Numbered from the stretch's first letter, positions 25,176 through 34,125 are shown. The stretch: DNA of 64,000 bases from Bacteroidetes bacterium HGW-Bacteroidetes-16 (GCA_002840975.1 PHDN01000004.1:1-64000), one strand, 5' to 3'. Translations and numbers: made by a program. Notes: generated by a model not told the origin, from the sequence alone.

Positions 25176-26366
25176 ATGAAAAATATTGATAATTACGACT
25201 TTAGAAATAAAAAAGTAATCGTACGTGTCGATTTTAATGTGCCTTTGGATGCTCAATTCAATGTAACTGACGATACCCGCATTAAAGCGACCATTCCCAC
25301 CATCAAAAAGATACTTCAGGGTGGAGGTTCTGTCATTTTAATGTCGCATCTGGGGAGGCCAAAAGGTGGTCCTGAAGACAAATTTTCACTGCGACATGTA
25401 TTGGATGATTTATCGAAAAAATTGGGCTTGGACGTGCAGTTTGCGGATGATTGTATTGGTGAATCGGCCCGCCGCATGGCCGCGGCTTTACAACCCGGAC
25501 AGGTGTTGTTGCTTGAGAACCTGCGTTTTTATAAGGAAGAAGAAGCCGGAGATGTTGGTTTTGCTAAAAAACTGGCCGATTTGGCCGACGTATACATGAA
25601 CGACGCCTTTGGAACGGCTCACCGGGCACACGCTTCCACTGCTGTGATAGCACAGTTTTTTCCGGAAAACAAACTCTTTGGCTATGTGATGGGTGGCGAA
25701 GTAAGCAGCATTAACAAGGTGCTGAAGGAAGGTCATAAACCCGTTACTGCCATCCTTGGAGGTGCCAAAGTTTCGGGAAAGATCGAAATCATCAACAACC
25801 TGCTCGACAAAGTGGATAATCTGGTGATCGGTGGCGGAATGATGTTTACCTTTATCAAAGCCATGGGTGGAAAAACCGGAAATTCGCTGGTGGAAGATGA
25901 TTTGATCAAAACAGCTAAATCGGCCATGGAGAAAGCTAAAAAGCTGGGTGTTCACTTTTACATTCCCACAGATGCCGTGATTGCTGATCAATTTGATAAT
26001 GAAGCCAATTTTAAAACCTGTAAGGCTGATGTCATTCCTGACGGATGGATGGGCCTGGATATCGGACCCAAATCTGTTGCCGCCATCAAGGAGATCATCC
26101 TGAGTTCGTCCACCTTGTTGTGGAATGGTCCCATGGGCGTATTCGAAATGGACCATTTTGCACAGGGTACCATCGAAATTGCCAAAGCCATTGCCGAAGC
26201 TACGCAAAAAGGCGCCTTCTCGCTGGTAGGTGGTGGCGATTCGGTAGCCGCTGTTAATAAATACCACCTCAGCGACCAGATCAGTCATGTTTCAACTGGT
26301 GGTGGCGCTATGCTGGAATTTATCGAAGGAAAAGAGCTGCCGGGAGTAGCGGCAATAGAGGCTTAA
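25176..26366 (+). CDS. pgk: Phosphoglycerate kinase
   Basis: Glycolytic enzyme of 396 aa, transferring phosphate from 1,3-bisphosphoglycerate to ADP. All landmarks are present: [70 protein letters not shown] and the nucleotide-loop [11 protein letters not shown]. The protein is intact and of normal length. What is odd lies downstream: after its terminator and a HigBA toxin-antitoxin pair, the last 60 codons of pgk occur again in a decayed form (27238-27417). Confidence 0.97.
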   Translation: MKNIDNYDFRNKKVIVRVDFNVPLDAQFNVTDDTRIKATIPTIKKILQGGGSVILMSHLGRPKGGPEDKFSLRHVLDDLSKKLGLDVQFADDCIGESARRMAAALQPGQVLLLENLRFYKEEEAGDVGFAKKLADLADVYMNDAFGTAHRAHASTAVIAQFFPENKLFGYVMGGEVSSINKVLKEGHKPVTAILGGAKVSGKIEIINNLLDKVDNLVIGGGMMFTFIKAMGGKTGNSLVEDDLIKTAKSAMEKAKKLGVHFYIPTDAVIADQFDNEANFKTCKADVIPDGWMGLDIGPKSVAAIKEIILSSSTLLWNGPMGVFEMDHFAQGTIEIAKAIAEATQKGAFSLVGGGDSVAAVNKYHLSDQISHVSTGGGAMLEFIEGKELPGVAAIEA

Positions 26367-26397
26367 CGCGAATTTCGGTTTTATTGAATTATTTTCC

Positions 26398-26437
26398 AAC
26401 CCTGATCCGTGTGACCCAATCCCGGATCAGGGTTTTT
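26398..26437 (+). terminator. Rho-independent terminator of pgk
   Basis: AACCCTGATCCG ... CGGATCAGGGTT, followed by TTTGG. The displaced pgk end carries a diverged version of the same structure (27444-27480). Confidence 0.8.
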
Positions 26438-26471
26438 GGTTGAATTAGGTTTTTGTTTGCAACATTTCGGA

Positions 26472-26798
26472 TTAAACAAGTTGTACATATTGTTTTTCAA
26501 TCGTTACATTAAAATGGATGTCGGCTTTAAGCGCTTTAAATACTTTTAAAATAGTGTCGATTGTAGCACTGTTTGTATGGCTTTCAAGTTTAGAGATTTG
26601 AGATTTTTGCACACCAACGAGTTGTCCCAATTGTTCTTGTGTTAAATTTCGTTCGGTTCGCGCCTTTTTAATCATCTTACCTAAAACGTCCATACGAAGT
26701 TCGTATTCATACTCTTCCCTGTCACCAGACCCGATTTTGCCAATATATTTGTCCTTCATTTCAGCTAATGAATATGATTTAATTTCTGTCTTTTCCAT
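26472..26798 (-). CDS. higA: HigA-type antitoxin (XRE helix-turn-helix)
   Basis: This 108-aa antitoxin has an XRE HTH at about residues 40-95: KKARTERNLTQEQLGQLVGVQKSQISKLESHTNSATIDTILKVFKAL. The N-terminal 35 residues are charged and probably bind the toxin. It is the second gene of a toxin-first operon, 11 bp after the toxin, which is the HigBA order. It should repress the operon through the palindrome at 27167-27189. It is convergent to pgk, whose terminator lies between them. Confidence 0.88.
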   Translation of the reverse strand: MEKTEIKSYSLAEMKDKYIGKIGSGDREEYEYELRMDVLGKMIKKARTERNLTQEQLGQLVGVQKSQISKLESHTNSATIDTILKVFKALKADIHFNVTIEKQYVQLV

Positions 26799-26809
26799 GG
26801 TCTATTTTT

Positions 26810-27142
26810 TTATTTGTTATTGAAATAATTTGTTCTGATATTTATTGCTCTCTCGATTTCACTATTGGGTACTTTATCAGACTTTTTAATAAACCCGTGA
26901 GTAGCAAAAACCAATGTTTTCATGTTGTCGGTTTTATCCCAAAATGCCAATAACCTCACCTGAAGTCCCGAATAATTTGTCCGAAATTCCCAAATGTCAT
27001 TTTTAAGTTTTTTAAACAACTTTGGGTCATTGGTCTGTTCAGCAAGATCAAGGTTGTACAATATTTTCTTCACGATTTTTGGGTCGAGTTGTGAAATAAA
27101 CCCGACAGCTTCCTCTAAAAATCTGGTTTGAAAATAGTGCAT
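26810..27142 (-). CDS. higB: HigB/Gp49-family toxin
   Basis: This 110-aa RelE-superfamily toxin of the HigB/Gp49-like type is expected to be a ribosome-dependent mRNA nuclease. Family features are FLEEAVGFISQLDPKIVKKILYNLD, KLKNDIWEFRTNYSGLQVRLLAFWD and LVFATHGFIKKSDKVPNSEIERA. The last motif (THGFxKKxxKxPxxEIxxA) is the hallmark of Gp49-like HigB. It is the first gene of the operon, before the antitoxin. No integrase or transposase accompanies it. Confidence 0.9.
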   Translation of the reverse strand: MHYFQTRFLEEAVGFISQLDPKIVKKILYNLDLAEQTNDPKLFKKLKNDIWEFRTNYSGLQVRLLAFWDKTDNMKTLVFATHGFIKKSDKVPNSEIERAINIRTNYFNNK

Positions 27143-27155
27143 CTATTTTTTTTAC

Positions 27156-27189
27156 AAAGATAGTTAATGTTTCCAAATATTGAAACATT
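27156..27189 (-). promoter_or_regulatory. higBA promoter with palindromic operator
   Basis: The minus strand has a -7 box TATCTTTG (27156-27163), 13 bp before the toxin ATG. Overlapping the -33 region is the perfect inverted repeat AATGTTTC (27167-27174), a 7-bp spacer, then GAAACATT (27182-27189). This is a convincing HigA autoregulatory operator. Confidence 0.7.
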
Positions 27190-27237
27190 GTCTTGCAAAA
27201 AGATTAACTGTCTCTTAAGTGATAGTAAAATAACAGT

Positions 27238-27417
27238 GCCATTGCCGAAGCCACTCAAAAATGAGCCTTCTCATTGGTAGGTGGCGGCGACTTAGTAGCA
27301 GCCGTCAACAAGTACCACCTCAGCGACCAGATCAGTCATGTTTCAACTGGTGGTGGCGCCATGCTGGAATTTATCGAAGGCAAAGAGCTGCCGGGAGTAG
27401 CGGTGATTGAGGTATAG
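27238..27417 (+). pseudogene. Second, decayed copy of the pgk 3' end
   Basis: These 180 bp align without gaps to the last 60 codons of pgk (26187-26366) with 157 identities by my count (about 87%). Of 18 altered sense codons, 14 changes are synonymous. The exceptions are Gly to TGA (premature stop), Ser to Leu in the GGGDS nucleotide loop and two Ala to Val near the end. A 47-bp block in the middle is identical. No upstream part of pgk is present. The mostly synonymous pattern means the two ends diverged while both were functional, before this one decayed. Confidence 0.9.
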
Positions 27418-27443
27418 AATTTTTATTGTTTTCTAATTTTTTT

Positions 27444-27480
27444 CCTGATACTGTTTAATAATAGCGGTATCAGGTTTTTT
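27444..27480 (+). terminator. Terminator belonging to the displaced pgk end
   Basis: CCTGATAC ... GTATCAGG followed by TTTTTT. It has the same position and half-conserved arms as the terminator after intact pgk, so the duplicated unit was gene end plus terminator. Positions 27481-27652 hold nothing else that I can recognise. Confidence 0.7.
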
Positions 27481-27652
27481 CCTTTTAATGGCCATGGCAA
27501 ATTGCTGAACACATTACCCTTTTATACCAGTCCATGCAACCTCCTGAGTTGCTTATTTAGCATCAATACAAATATCAAACAAATCATTGCTGACGCCATG
27601 TGTACCCGGATTTAAGTCGTAATTTTACCTCTTGTAAACAACCCTTATTACA

Positions 27653-29917
27653 ATGGATAAACTTTTTAGAAAAGATGCGTTTAACTACCACGCACTCGGT
27701 CGTCCCGGAAAAATAGAAGTAGTCCCCACAAAGCCTTATACCACCCAACGCGATTTGTCGCTGGCCTACACTCCGGGTGTGGCCGATCCTTGTCTGGCTA
27801 TTGAGAAAAACCCTGAAGATGTGTATAAGTATACCGCCAAGGGAAATCTGGTAGCCGTTATTTCAAATGGAACGGCCGTTTTGGGCCTGGGAAACATCGG
27901 CCCTGAAGCCGGTAAACCGGTGATGGAAGGAAAAGGCTTGCTGTTTAAGGTATTTGCCGATATAGATGTGTTTGATATTGAGGTAAACGAAACCGATACG
28001 GAGAAGTTTATCCAGGTTGTAAAAGCCATCGCACCTACCTTTGGAGGCATTAACCTGGAGGATATCAAAGCTCCTGAGTGTTTTGAAATTGAGGAGCGTC
28101 TGAAAAAGGAACTGAATATTCCCATCATGCACGACGATCAGCATGGAACAGCCATCATCACTTCTGCCGGTTTGTTGAATGCGCTCAAAATCAACAAGAA
28201 AAAAATTGAGAACCTAAAAATTGTGGTCAATGGTGCCGGAGCGGCCGCGGTATCATGTACCAGATTGTATATTGCTTTGGGCGCTAAACCAGAGAATATT
28301 ATCATGCTCGACAGTCGCGGCGTTTTGCACAAAGACCGCTCCGATTTGAATACCACCAAATTGCAATTTGTTGTGGATACACCTGCCCGTACACTGGAGG
28401 AGGCTTTGGTGGGAGCCGACATGTTTTTAGGTCTTTCAGTTGGTGGTGTGCTGAAGAAAAATATGTTGCTGGCCATGGCAGATGACCCAATCGTGTTTGC
28501 GCTGGCCAATCCCAACCCGGAGATTACCTACGATGACGCTACGGAAACCCGTAAAGACATTATTATGGCTACGGGACGATCCGATTATCCAAACCAGATC
28601 AACAATGTACTTGGTTTCCCGTTTATCTTCAGGGGAGCGCTGGACGTACGTGCCAATACCATCAACGAAGAAATGAAACTGGCCGCTTCAAAAGCCCTGG
28701 CCGAACTGGCACAGGAAACTGTTCCAGAAGAGGTAAACCTGGCTTTTAAGGTGCACAACCTGACCTTTGGACGTGAATACATTATTCCCAAACCAACCGA
28801 TCCACGTTTGATTGAACGTGTGGCGCCGGCTGTGGCCAGAGCGGCAATGGAATCGGGTGTAGCCGCACAACCCATCACCGACTGGGACCAGTACCGGGTA
28901 ACGCTTCAAAAACGACTTGGCTTGTCGAATCCCCTGAAACGTCAGGTTAAATCCATCTGTAAATCCGATCCAAAACGAATTCTTTTAGCTGATGCTGAAA
29001 GTTATACCATGCTTAAGGCCGCTGAAATCATCGTCAACGAAAAACTTGCCTTACCAATTTTGATTGGCGATAAAAAATTGATAACCAACCTCATCAGGGT
29101 GAACGAACTGGATTTGGGAAAAGTGGAGATTATCGACCCAAATTCAAAAGAAATGTTGGATAAACGCGAGGCATTTGCCCAAATACTTTATAAAAAACGC
29201 AACCGCCGTGGAATGACCATAGTTGCAGCCCGCGAAGCACTTCAACACAAAAATTATTTTAGTTTGATGTTGCTCGAAACGGGCATGGCTGATGGTATGA
29301 TTTCAGGTTTAACCCGCAGTTATCCTGATAGCATTCGTCCGGCATTGCAGGTAATAGGAAAGAAAACCAATACCAATATCGTGAGTGGCATGTACATTAT
29401 CAACACGAAAAGTGGCCCTCTATTTTTAAGCGACTGCACCGTGAACCTGAAACCCAGCACAGAAGAACTTGTTGAAATTACGTTGCAAACTGCCGAAGCT
29501 GTGAAACGCTTTAAAATAGAACCCAGAATCGCCATGTTGTCGTATTCGAATTTCGGAACGGTAAACAGCCCGCTAACCATACGTCAACGCGATGCCATCG
29601 CCATCCTGCACCGCGATTATCCCGAACTGATTGTGGATGGAGAAATGCAGGCGAACACCGCGCTAAACGAGGAACTTTTAAAAGGTAGTTTTCCCTTTTC
29701 AAAACTGAATGGTGTGCGTGCCAACACATTGATATTCCCGACACTGGGAGCCGCCAACATTGCCTATAAACTGTTGCAGGAATTGGCCGGTGTTGAAGTA
29801 GTTGGCCCTATTTTAAACGGGATGAACAAACCGGTACACGTACTCCAGATGGGAAGCGGAGTAAACGACATCGTCAGTATGATCATGATTGCGGCATTAG
29901 ATGCCATCAATAAATAG
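27653..29917 (+). CDS. maeB: NADP-dependent malic enzyme with phosphotransacetylase-like domain
   Basis: This 754-aa MaeB-type enzyme decarboxylates malate to pyruvate. The N-terminal half holds the malic enzyme domains: [15 protein letters not shown], then the metal- and substrate-binding region [17 protein letters not shown] with [11 protein letters not shown], and the NADP fold [16 protein letters not shown]. The C-terminal half (about 425-754) is a phosphotransacetylase-like domain ([41 protein letters not shown]). In MaeB proteins this domain is regulatory, binding acetyl-CoA, and not catalytic. Length is normal and the gene stands alone. Confidence 0.95.
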   Translation: MDKLFRKDAFNYHALGRPGKIEVVPTKPYTTQRDLSLAYTPGVADPCLAIEKNPEDVYKYTAKGNLVAVISNGTAVLGLGNIGPEAGKPVMEGKGLLFKVFADIDVFDIEVNETDTEKFIQVVKAIAPTFGGINLEDIKAPECFEIEERLKKELNIPIMHDDQHGTAIITSAGLLNALKINKKKIENLKIVVNGAGAAAVSCTRLYIALGAKPENIIMLDSRGVLHKDRSDLNTTKLQFVVDTPARTLEEALVGADMFLGLSVGGVLKKNMLLAMADDPIVFALANPNPEITYDDATETRKDIIMATGRSDYPNQINNVLGFPFIFRGALDVRANTINEEMKLAASKALAELAQETVPEEVNLAFKVHNLTFGREYIIPKPTDPRLIERVAPAVARAAMESGVAAQPITDWDQYRVTLQKRLGLSNPLKRQVKSICKSDPKRILLADAESYTMLKAAEIIVNEKLALPILIGDKKLITNLIRVNELDLGKVEIIDPNSKEMLDKREAFAQILYKKRNRRGMTIVAAREALQHKNYFSLMLLETGMADGMISGLTRSYPDSIRPALQVIGKKTNTNIVSGMYIINTKSGPLFLSDCTVNLKPSTEELVEITLQTAEAVKRFKIEPRIAMLSYSNFGTVNSPLTIRQRDAIAILHRDYPELIVDGEMQANTALNEELLKGSFPFSKLNGVRANTLIFPTLGAANIAYKLLQELAGVEVVGPILNGMNKPVHVLQMGSGVNDIVSMIMIAALDAINK

Positions 29918-29924
29918 CAACATT

Positions 29925-29956
29925 AGTTCCCCGATGGAAATTTCCATCGGGGAACT
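29925..29956 (+). terminator. Perfect 32-bp palindrome, terminator of maeB
   Basis: Two 16-bp arms (AGTTCCCCGATGGAAA and its exact complement) join directly with no spacer, so the hairpin loop comes from the AAATTT centre. ATTATTT follows. It could end transcripts from either side. Confidence 0.7.
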
Positions 29957-29975
29957 ATTATTTCAGAGAATTGTT

Positions 29976-29983
29976 TACTTTTG
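29976..29983 (+). promoter_or_regulatory. Promoter -7 box of tRNA-Leu
   Basis: TACTTTTG matches TAnnTTTG, 24 bp before the mature tRNA 5' end. Confidence 0.5.
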
Positions 29984-30007
29984 CAAACCCAATTCAAATA
30001 ATGCGTT

Positions 30008-30091
30008 GCCCGAGTGGCGGAATTGGTAGACGCGCTGGTCTCAAAAACCTGTGAGGTTACACTCGTGCCGGTTCGATCCCGGCCTCGGGTA
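30008..30091 (+). tRNA. tRNA-Leu (anticodon CAA)
   Basis: This is an 84-nt class II tRNA. The acceptor stem pairs GCCCGAG with CTCGGGT (first pair G-U), followed by discriminator A; CCA is not encoded. The D arm contains GGAATTGGTAGAC, as in tRNA-Leu. The anticodon loop CTCAAAA gives CAA, decoding UUG. A variable arm of class II size precedes the T arm GCCGGTTCGATCCCGGC. The anticodon stem has one apparent U-U mismatch (CTGGT/ACCTG), which should be checked. Confidence 0.93.
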
Positions 30092-30106
30092 CAGATTGAA
30101 AATAAT

Positions 30107-30143
30107 GCCTCTATGTTAGTTTATTGACATAGGGGCTTTTTCT
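30107..30143 (+). terminator. Terminator of tRNA-Leu
   Basis: GCCTCTATGT ... ACATAGGGGC followed by TTTTTCTTTT. Confidence 0.8.
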
Positions 30144-30209
30144 TTTATCCCTTTTGTTTTCCATTCATGAAAAAGTACTTTCTTGAAGCATCTTGAAAAC
30201 ATAGTTCAT

Positions 30210-30265
30210 TCCGATCCGCCAGGCGGATGATCCTGCCTGGCGATTTACCCACCGGAGGCACGGAG
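30210..30265. repeat. GC-rich intergenic palindromes
   Basis: ATCCGCCAGGCGGAT is a near-perfect palindrome, followed by CCTGCCTGGCG and a GGAGGCACGGAGGCAGG repeat. It resembles small dispersed intergenic repeats in related genomes. Confidence 0.45.
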
Positions 30266-30321
30266 GCAGGGAATCTTATTTCAAATAATCCAGAAATTGA
30301 AATTTTACCGGACACTACAAA

Positions 30322-30744
30322 TTAAAAATGATACGATAGTTTGATTCCTGATCCTTCCGATGACACCCTTAACTGTCTGTCCATGGCTTTCTCATTGTTT
30401 TTAGCTTTAATGGCATTGGAAATCCATATTGGAATTCCAATATTGGTCAACATGCCTCCAAGCATGAAAAGTCCAAGTCCAAGAGTTTCGGATTCACTTA
30501 GCGAATTCGAGTTGCCAGGATACTGATTACTTTTTTTTAAGGGATTGTTTAACAGGAACACTCCTGCTCCTCCAACCAAAATTCCGGTAATTGCAATCGT
30601 GCTTCCAAATTTCCTGGATTTACTTGCTTCATGATACTTTTGTGTATAATAATCGGTTCCTTGTGGTTCGGGTTGACTGACTGATTGTGACTGAATTTGG
30701 AAAGAAATCAACAATAAGACACACAGGGTAAGGAAGTTTTTCAT
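30322..30744 (-). CDS. Small exported or membrane protein, unknown
   Basis: This is a 140-aa protein of no family I recognise. It has a signal peptide (MKNFLTLCVLLLISFQIQSQ), then a charged region and two hydrophobic segments (STIAITGILVGGAGVFLLNN; LGLGLFMLGGMLTNIGIPIWI) separated by a polar loop. It ends in KLSYHF, an aromatic end like those of outer-membrane proteins, but it is too short for a barrel. The ATG at 30744 was chosen for the signal peptide. The preceding minus-strand gene encodes another membrane protein. Confidence 0.65.
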   Translation of the reverse strand: MKNFLTLCVLLLISFQIQSQSVSQPEPQGTDYYTQKYHEASKSRKFGSTIAITGILVGGAGVFLLNNPLKKSNQYPGNSNSLSESETLGLGLFMLGGMLTNIGIPIWISNAIKAKNNEKAMDRQLRVSSEGSGIKLSYHF

Positions 30745-30804
30745 GTTTTTGGTTTGATTAAAATGAGCCGGCAAAAATATTGAAAGAATTTCCAAATACC
30801 TATT

Positions 30805-31254
30805 TTAATCATGTAAACCCCCAAAAAGATAAAGCAGAAACAGAGCTATGATGGTGATTGAAGAAATCAAAACAGGAAACCACACCGGAGCAATCCAGGG
30901 CCTGGGAATTAAGAACAGCACATCCGTTGTGGTTAATTTGGGTGGCCATCTGATTAATATATACAACGACAGATAATAAAAGAGATCCCAAAAGGCAAAA
31001 GTCCACAGAAAGAAAACACCATATTCGAGCCAGGTGTTACCGGTTAAAAGGGCCACACAAACCAGCATCACAATGGTGGCAGCCTCTCTTGATTTTTCGA
31101 TTAACAGATATCGCTTAGGGAAATATTTCAACGATTCCTGATTCGATTCGGTTTCTTTTATTCCCAATACTTCCCTCAGGTAAACTACCACAACTCCCTC
31201 TAAATGAGCCATGGCAATTCCAAAAATAGCCAAAATAATCAGTCTCTCAAACAT
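30805..31254 (-). CDS. Integral membrane protein, unknown
   Basis: This 149-aa inner-membrane protein has about four transmembrane segments (near residues 1-25, 57-75, 78-100 and 122-143). A conserved-looking AHLEGVVVVYLREVLG lies near the N terminus and WDLFYYLSLYILIRWP in the middle. I cannot name a family. A minus-strand TATCTTTG box lies 45 bp upstream. It probably forms a short unit with the following small membrane protein gene, 60 bp further on. Confidence 0.7.
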   Translation of the reverse strand: MFERLIILAIFGIAMAHLEGVVVVYLREVLGIKETESNQESLKYFPKRYLLIEKSREAATIVMLVCVALLTGNTWLEYGVFFLWTFAFWDLFYYLSLYILIRWPPKLTTTDVLFLIPRPWIAPVWFPVLISSITIIALFLLYLFGGLHD

Positions 31255-31298
31255 ATTGGTCAGTTTTAATTAAAGTGTAACACGATTTTGAAACCCAT

Positions 31299-31306
31299 CA
31301 AAGATA
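31299..31306 (-). promoter_or_regulatory. Promoter -7 box of the membrane protein genes
   Basis: The minus strand reads TATCTTTG, 45 bp before the start codon at 31254. Confidence 0.45.
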
Positions 31307-31464
31307 ATATCAGAAGCAAAAGAAATAAAAAAAATTCCCGAAACTTGCCTTTACCCGACTGCCTTTACAACCATCAAAAACCGATAACTAAATAATCAAA
31401 GGTAAATCCAACTTTATCAGCTACTTATTCTATTTTTGTATTCAGTTTTATAACAACCGATTGT

Positions 31465-33666
31465 TTGAAAGATCTTCTGCTCATCACCCCGCCGTTTACC
31501 CAACTCAACACTCCATATCCGGCAACGGTTTATTTAAAAGGTTTTCTCAACACCAGGCAGATACCTTCGTTTCAAATGGACTTGGGTCTGGAGGTTTTTC
31601 TGGAACTTTTTTCGAAAAAGAGACTCGGGCCTCTGTTTGAGGTTGCCTTTCATCACAACAAAATCGTATCGGAAAATTCCCGAAGGATTTATTCACTTAA
31701 AGACGAATATTTAAACCCACTTGCAGAAGTGATCACGTTTCTTCAAGGAAATAACCAAACGCTGGCCCGGCAAATCTGTACGGGGTCATTTCTTCCGCAG
31801 GCTTCCCGGTTCAATGAAACGGAGGATATGGAATGGGCTTTTGGAGCCATGGGAATAAAGGATAAAGCCAAACACCTGGCTACTTTATACCTGGAAGATT
31901 TATCGGACTTTATCGTGGAATGCATCGACGAACATTTCGGTTTTAGCCGGTATGCCGAACGGCTGGGAACTAGTGCCAATAGCTTTGATGAATTGCACGG
32001 TCATTTGCAAAAAGAGCCCAACTATATCGAGCAACTTACCTGGAAAATCCTGGAAAAGCATATCAAAACCAAGAAGCCTAAGTTGGTTTGTTTTTCGGTA
32101 CCTTTCCCGGGGAACCTGACCAGCGCTTTTCGTTGCACTCAATTGATCAAAGCCAAATATCCGCACATCAAAACAGTAATGGGAGGTGGGTACCCGAATA
32201 CAGAATTGAGGTCGATTACCGATGAACGCGTTTTTGATTTTTTCGATTATATTACACTTGATGATGGGGAACTACCGCTCGAACTATTGATTTCCAACAC
32301 ACTCAATCCACGGGCAGACAATCCCCATTTCAATCGTCTCAAGCGTACTTTTTTACGTGTTGATGGCCTTGTGGTTTATAACGATGCTTCCTCCCGACCC
32401 GATTATAAACAGTCGGAACTGGGTGTTCCTGATTACACAGATTTGCTTCTTGACCAGTATGTGTCGGTGATAGAAATTGCCAATCCCATGCACAGCCTGT
32501 GGAGCGATGGCCGATGGAACAAGCTCACCATGGCCCATGGGTGCTATTGGGCCAAATGTACTTTTTGTGATACCACCCTTGACTATATTAAGGCCTACGA
32601 GTCCATCGCCGCTAAACTGCTGGTGGACCGAATGGAGCAAATCATTGCCCAAACCGGCGAAAAGGGCTTTCATTTTGTTGATGAAGCAGCCCCTCCTACC
32701 CTCATGCGTGCTTTGGCAATAGAAATCATTCGAAGGAAAATAACAGTCAGCTGGTGGACCAATGTCCGGTTCGAGAAAAGCTTTACCCGCGATTTGTGCA
32801 CTTTACTCCAATCGTCGGGATGCATCGCCGTATCAGGCGGTTTGGAGGTGGCTTCTGATCGGTTATTGGCTTTGATAAACAAAGGCGTTACCGTTGAACA
32901 GGTGGCTCAGGTGACCCGAAATTTTACCGATGCTGGTATCATGGTACATGCTTATTTGATGTATGGTTTCCCCACACAAACCATCCAGGAAACGGTCGAT
33001 AGCCTGGAGATGGTGCGGCAATTATTTGAACTCGGCATTATTCGATCAGGATTCTGGCATCAATTTGCGCTCACTGCTCATAGTCCGGTGGGTCAGCATC
33101 CATCCGATTATGGCATTGTCCCCCATTACCAAAAGATTACGTTTGCCAACAACGATGTCCAATTTACCGATACCACCGCCATTGACCATAGCCGGTTCAG
33201 CAATGGGCTCAGGAAATCCATTTTCAATTTCATGCAAGGGATCGGCTTTGAGCTTCCGTTGCAAAAGTGGTTCGATTTTAAAGTTCCTAACACACGAATG
33301 AACAGCCATGTTATCAGAGACTGTTTATCACATGAAACATTTGTGGTGATTAAACCGACTGCCAAAATTATTTGGCTGGGAGGGAACCCCGTTTCAATCA
33401 ATTTTAAAAAGCATTTTAACGACGAAAACATACAGATGGTGAGAATGATTTTTCATGGTAAAAAAAAGTCTTTTGTAGTCGTGGCAGACGAAACGCGATC
33501 CATGTGGCTGGTCGGTTTTTTGGAGAAAGCATCCATTTACAAAAGTGAGATCCTCACCTTTGCCCAAATGAAATCAGATTACGAGCGACAGTTTGATAAC
33601 TTCGAGCTATTTTGGTATTCAAAGCCGATGGATATTTTAAAAGGAAATGGTTTGTTGGTGTTGTAG
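31465..33666 (+). CDS. B12-binding-domain radical SAM protein with CX4CX2C cluster motif
   Basis: This 733-aa protein starts with KDLLLITPPFTQLNTPYPA, like B12-dependent radical SAM enzymes. The cobalamin-binding-like region extends to about residue 300 (VCFSVPFPGNLTSAFRCTQLIKAKYPHIKTVMGGGYPNTE) but has no DxHxxG, so B12 would be bound base-off or not at all. The radical SAM core begins at HGCYWAKCTFCDT with Cys360, Cys365 and Cys368. Spacing is CX4CX2C instead of the usual CX3CX2C. GGLE and MYGFPTQT follow as SAM-binding motifs. The start is TTG at 31465, without a nearby ATG. The substrate is unknown. A TATTTTTG box lies at 31431-31438. Confidence 0.85.
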   Translation: MKDLLLITPPFTQLNTPYPATVYLKGFLNTRQIPSFQMDLGLEVFLELFSKKRLGPLFEVAFHHNKIVSENSRRIYSLKDEYLNPLAEVITFLQGNNQTLARQICTGSFLPQASRFNETEDMEWAFGAMGIKDKAKHLATLYLEDLSDFIVECIDEHFGFSRYAERLGTSANSFDELHGHLQKEPNYIEQLTWKILEKHIKTKKPKLVCFSVPFPGNLTSAFRCTQLIKAKYPHIKTVMGGGYPNTELRSITDERVFDFFDYITLDDGELPLELLISNTLNPRADNPHFNRLKRTFLRVDGLVVYNDASSRPDYKQSELGVPDYTDLLLDQYVSVIEIANPMHSLWSDGRWNKLTMAHGCYWAKCTFCDTTLDYIKAYESIAAKLLVDRMEQIIAQTGEKGFHFVDEAAPPTLMRALAIEIIRRKITVSWWTNVRFEKSFTRDLCTLLQSSGCIAVSGGLEVASDRLLALINKGVTVEQVAQVTRNFTDAGIMVHAYLMYGFPTQTIQETVDSLEMVRQLFELGIIRSGFWHQFALTAHSPVGQHPSDYGIVPHYQKITFANNDVQFTDTTAIDHSRFSNGLRKSIFNFMQGIGFELPLQKWFDFKVPNTRMNSHVIRDCLSHETFVVIKPTAKIIWLGGNPVSINFKKHFNDENIQMVRMIFHGKKKSFVVVADETRSMWLVGFLEKASIYKSEILTFAQMKSDYERQFDNFELFWYSKPMDILKGNGLLVL

Positions 33667-33732
33667 GAGGAGGGAAATTGTGACGGCATCCATTGCCGTG
33701 AACTTGAGCCCACCGCATTGATTATAACAACC

Positions 33733-33755
33733 AAAGCCACCAGAAGGGGTGGCTT
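33733..33755. terminator. Terminator between the radical SAM gene and YIxDIPF paralogue 1
   Basis: AAAGCCACC agaag GGGTGGCTTT, shared in form with the structures after paralogue 2 and, weakly, paralogue 3. Being symmetrical, it can serve both convergent genes. Confidence 0.75.
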
Positions 33756-33789
33756 TTGAAGGCTATGAAAGCTATGTTGAGAGTGAAGA

Positions 33790-34125
33790 TTACATTTTGG
33801 CTATTTCTTTAGTCGAGAAAGGAATATCGTCGATGTAGGTTTCATTGTCCAGAGTGAATTCAGAAGTCTCCATTTCAATTGAATCTGCTGCAATTTCTGC
33901 TGTGTTGAATGGAATATCTCTGATGTAGCTTTCATCTGTCAACTGGTAGGTATCGGTTAGCGAAACATCAACCAGGCTATCGAAAATTTGTCCGGTGTTG
34001 AAAGGGATATCATCGATATAAGCTTCTTCTGGTAACGCAGCTATGGTTGGAGGCGTGTTGGCATTTACATGGAGTACGAAGGTGAGCAGTGTAAGTGCGA
34101 TTGAGTATTTAACGAGTGTTTTCAT
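33790..34125 (-). CDS. Small exported protein with three YIxDIPF(N/S)T repeats, paralogue 1
   Basis: This 111-aa protein has a signal peptide (MKTLVKYSIALTLLTFVLHVNA). The mature part consists of three repeats with spacers: EEAYIDDIPFNT, DESYIRDIPFNT and NETYIDDIPFST. It is acidic, without Cys and without a T9SS domain, so it is probably periplasmic or secreted by the Sec route only. I know no function for this family. Paralogues occur at 38649 and 43814, and the promoter regions are also conserved. Each gene stands alone with its own promoter and terminator. Confidence 0.85.
   Translation of the reverse strand: MKTLVKYSIALTLLTFVLHVNANTPPTIAALPEEAYIDDIPFNTGQIFDSLVDVSLTDTYQLTDESYIRDIPFNTAEIAADSIEMETSEFTLDNETYIDDIPFSTKEIAKM

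Noticed and set aside
30008-30143. Integrated element behind tRNA-Leu, a common attachment site
   Set aside because: No repeat of the tRNA 3' end was seen in the following kilobases, and no integrase is present. The downstream hairpin is a normal terminator.
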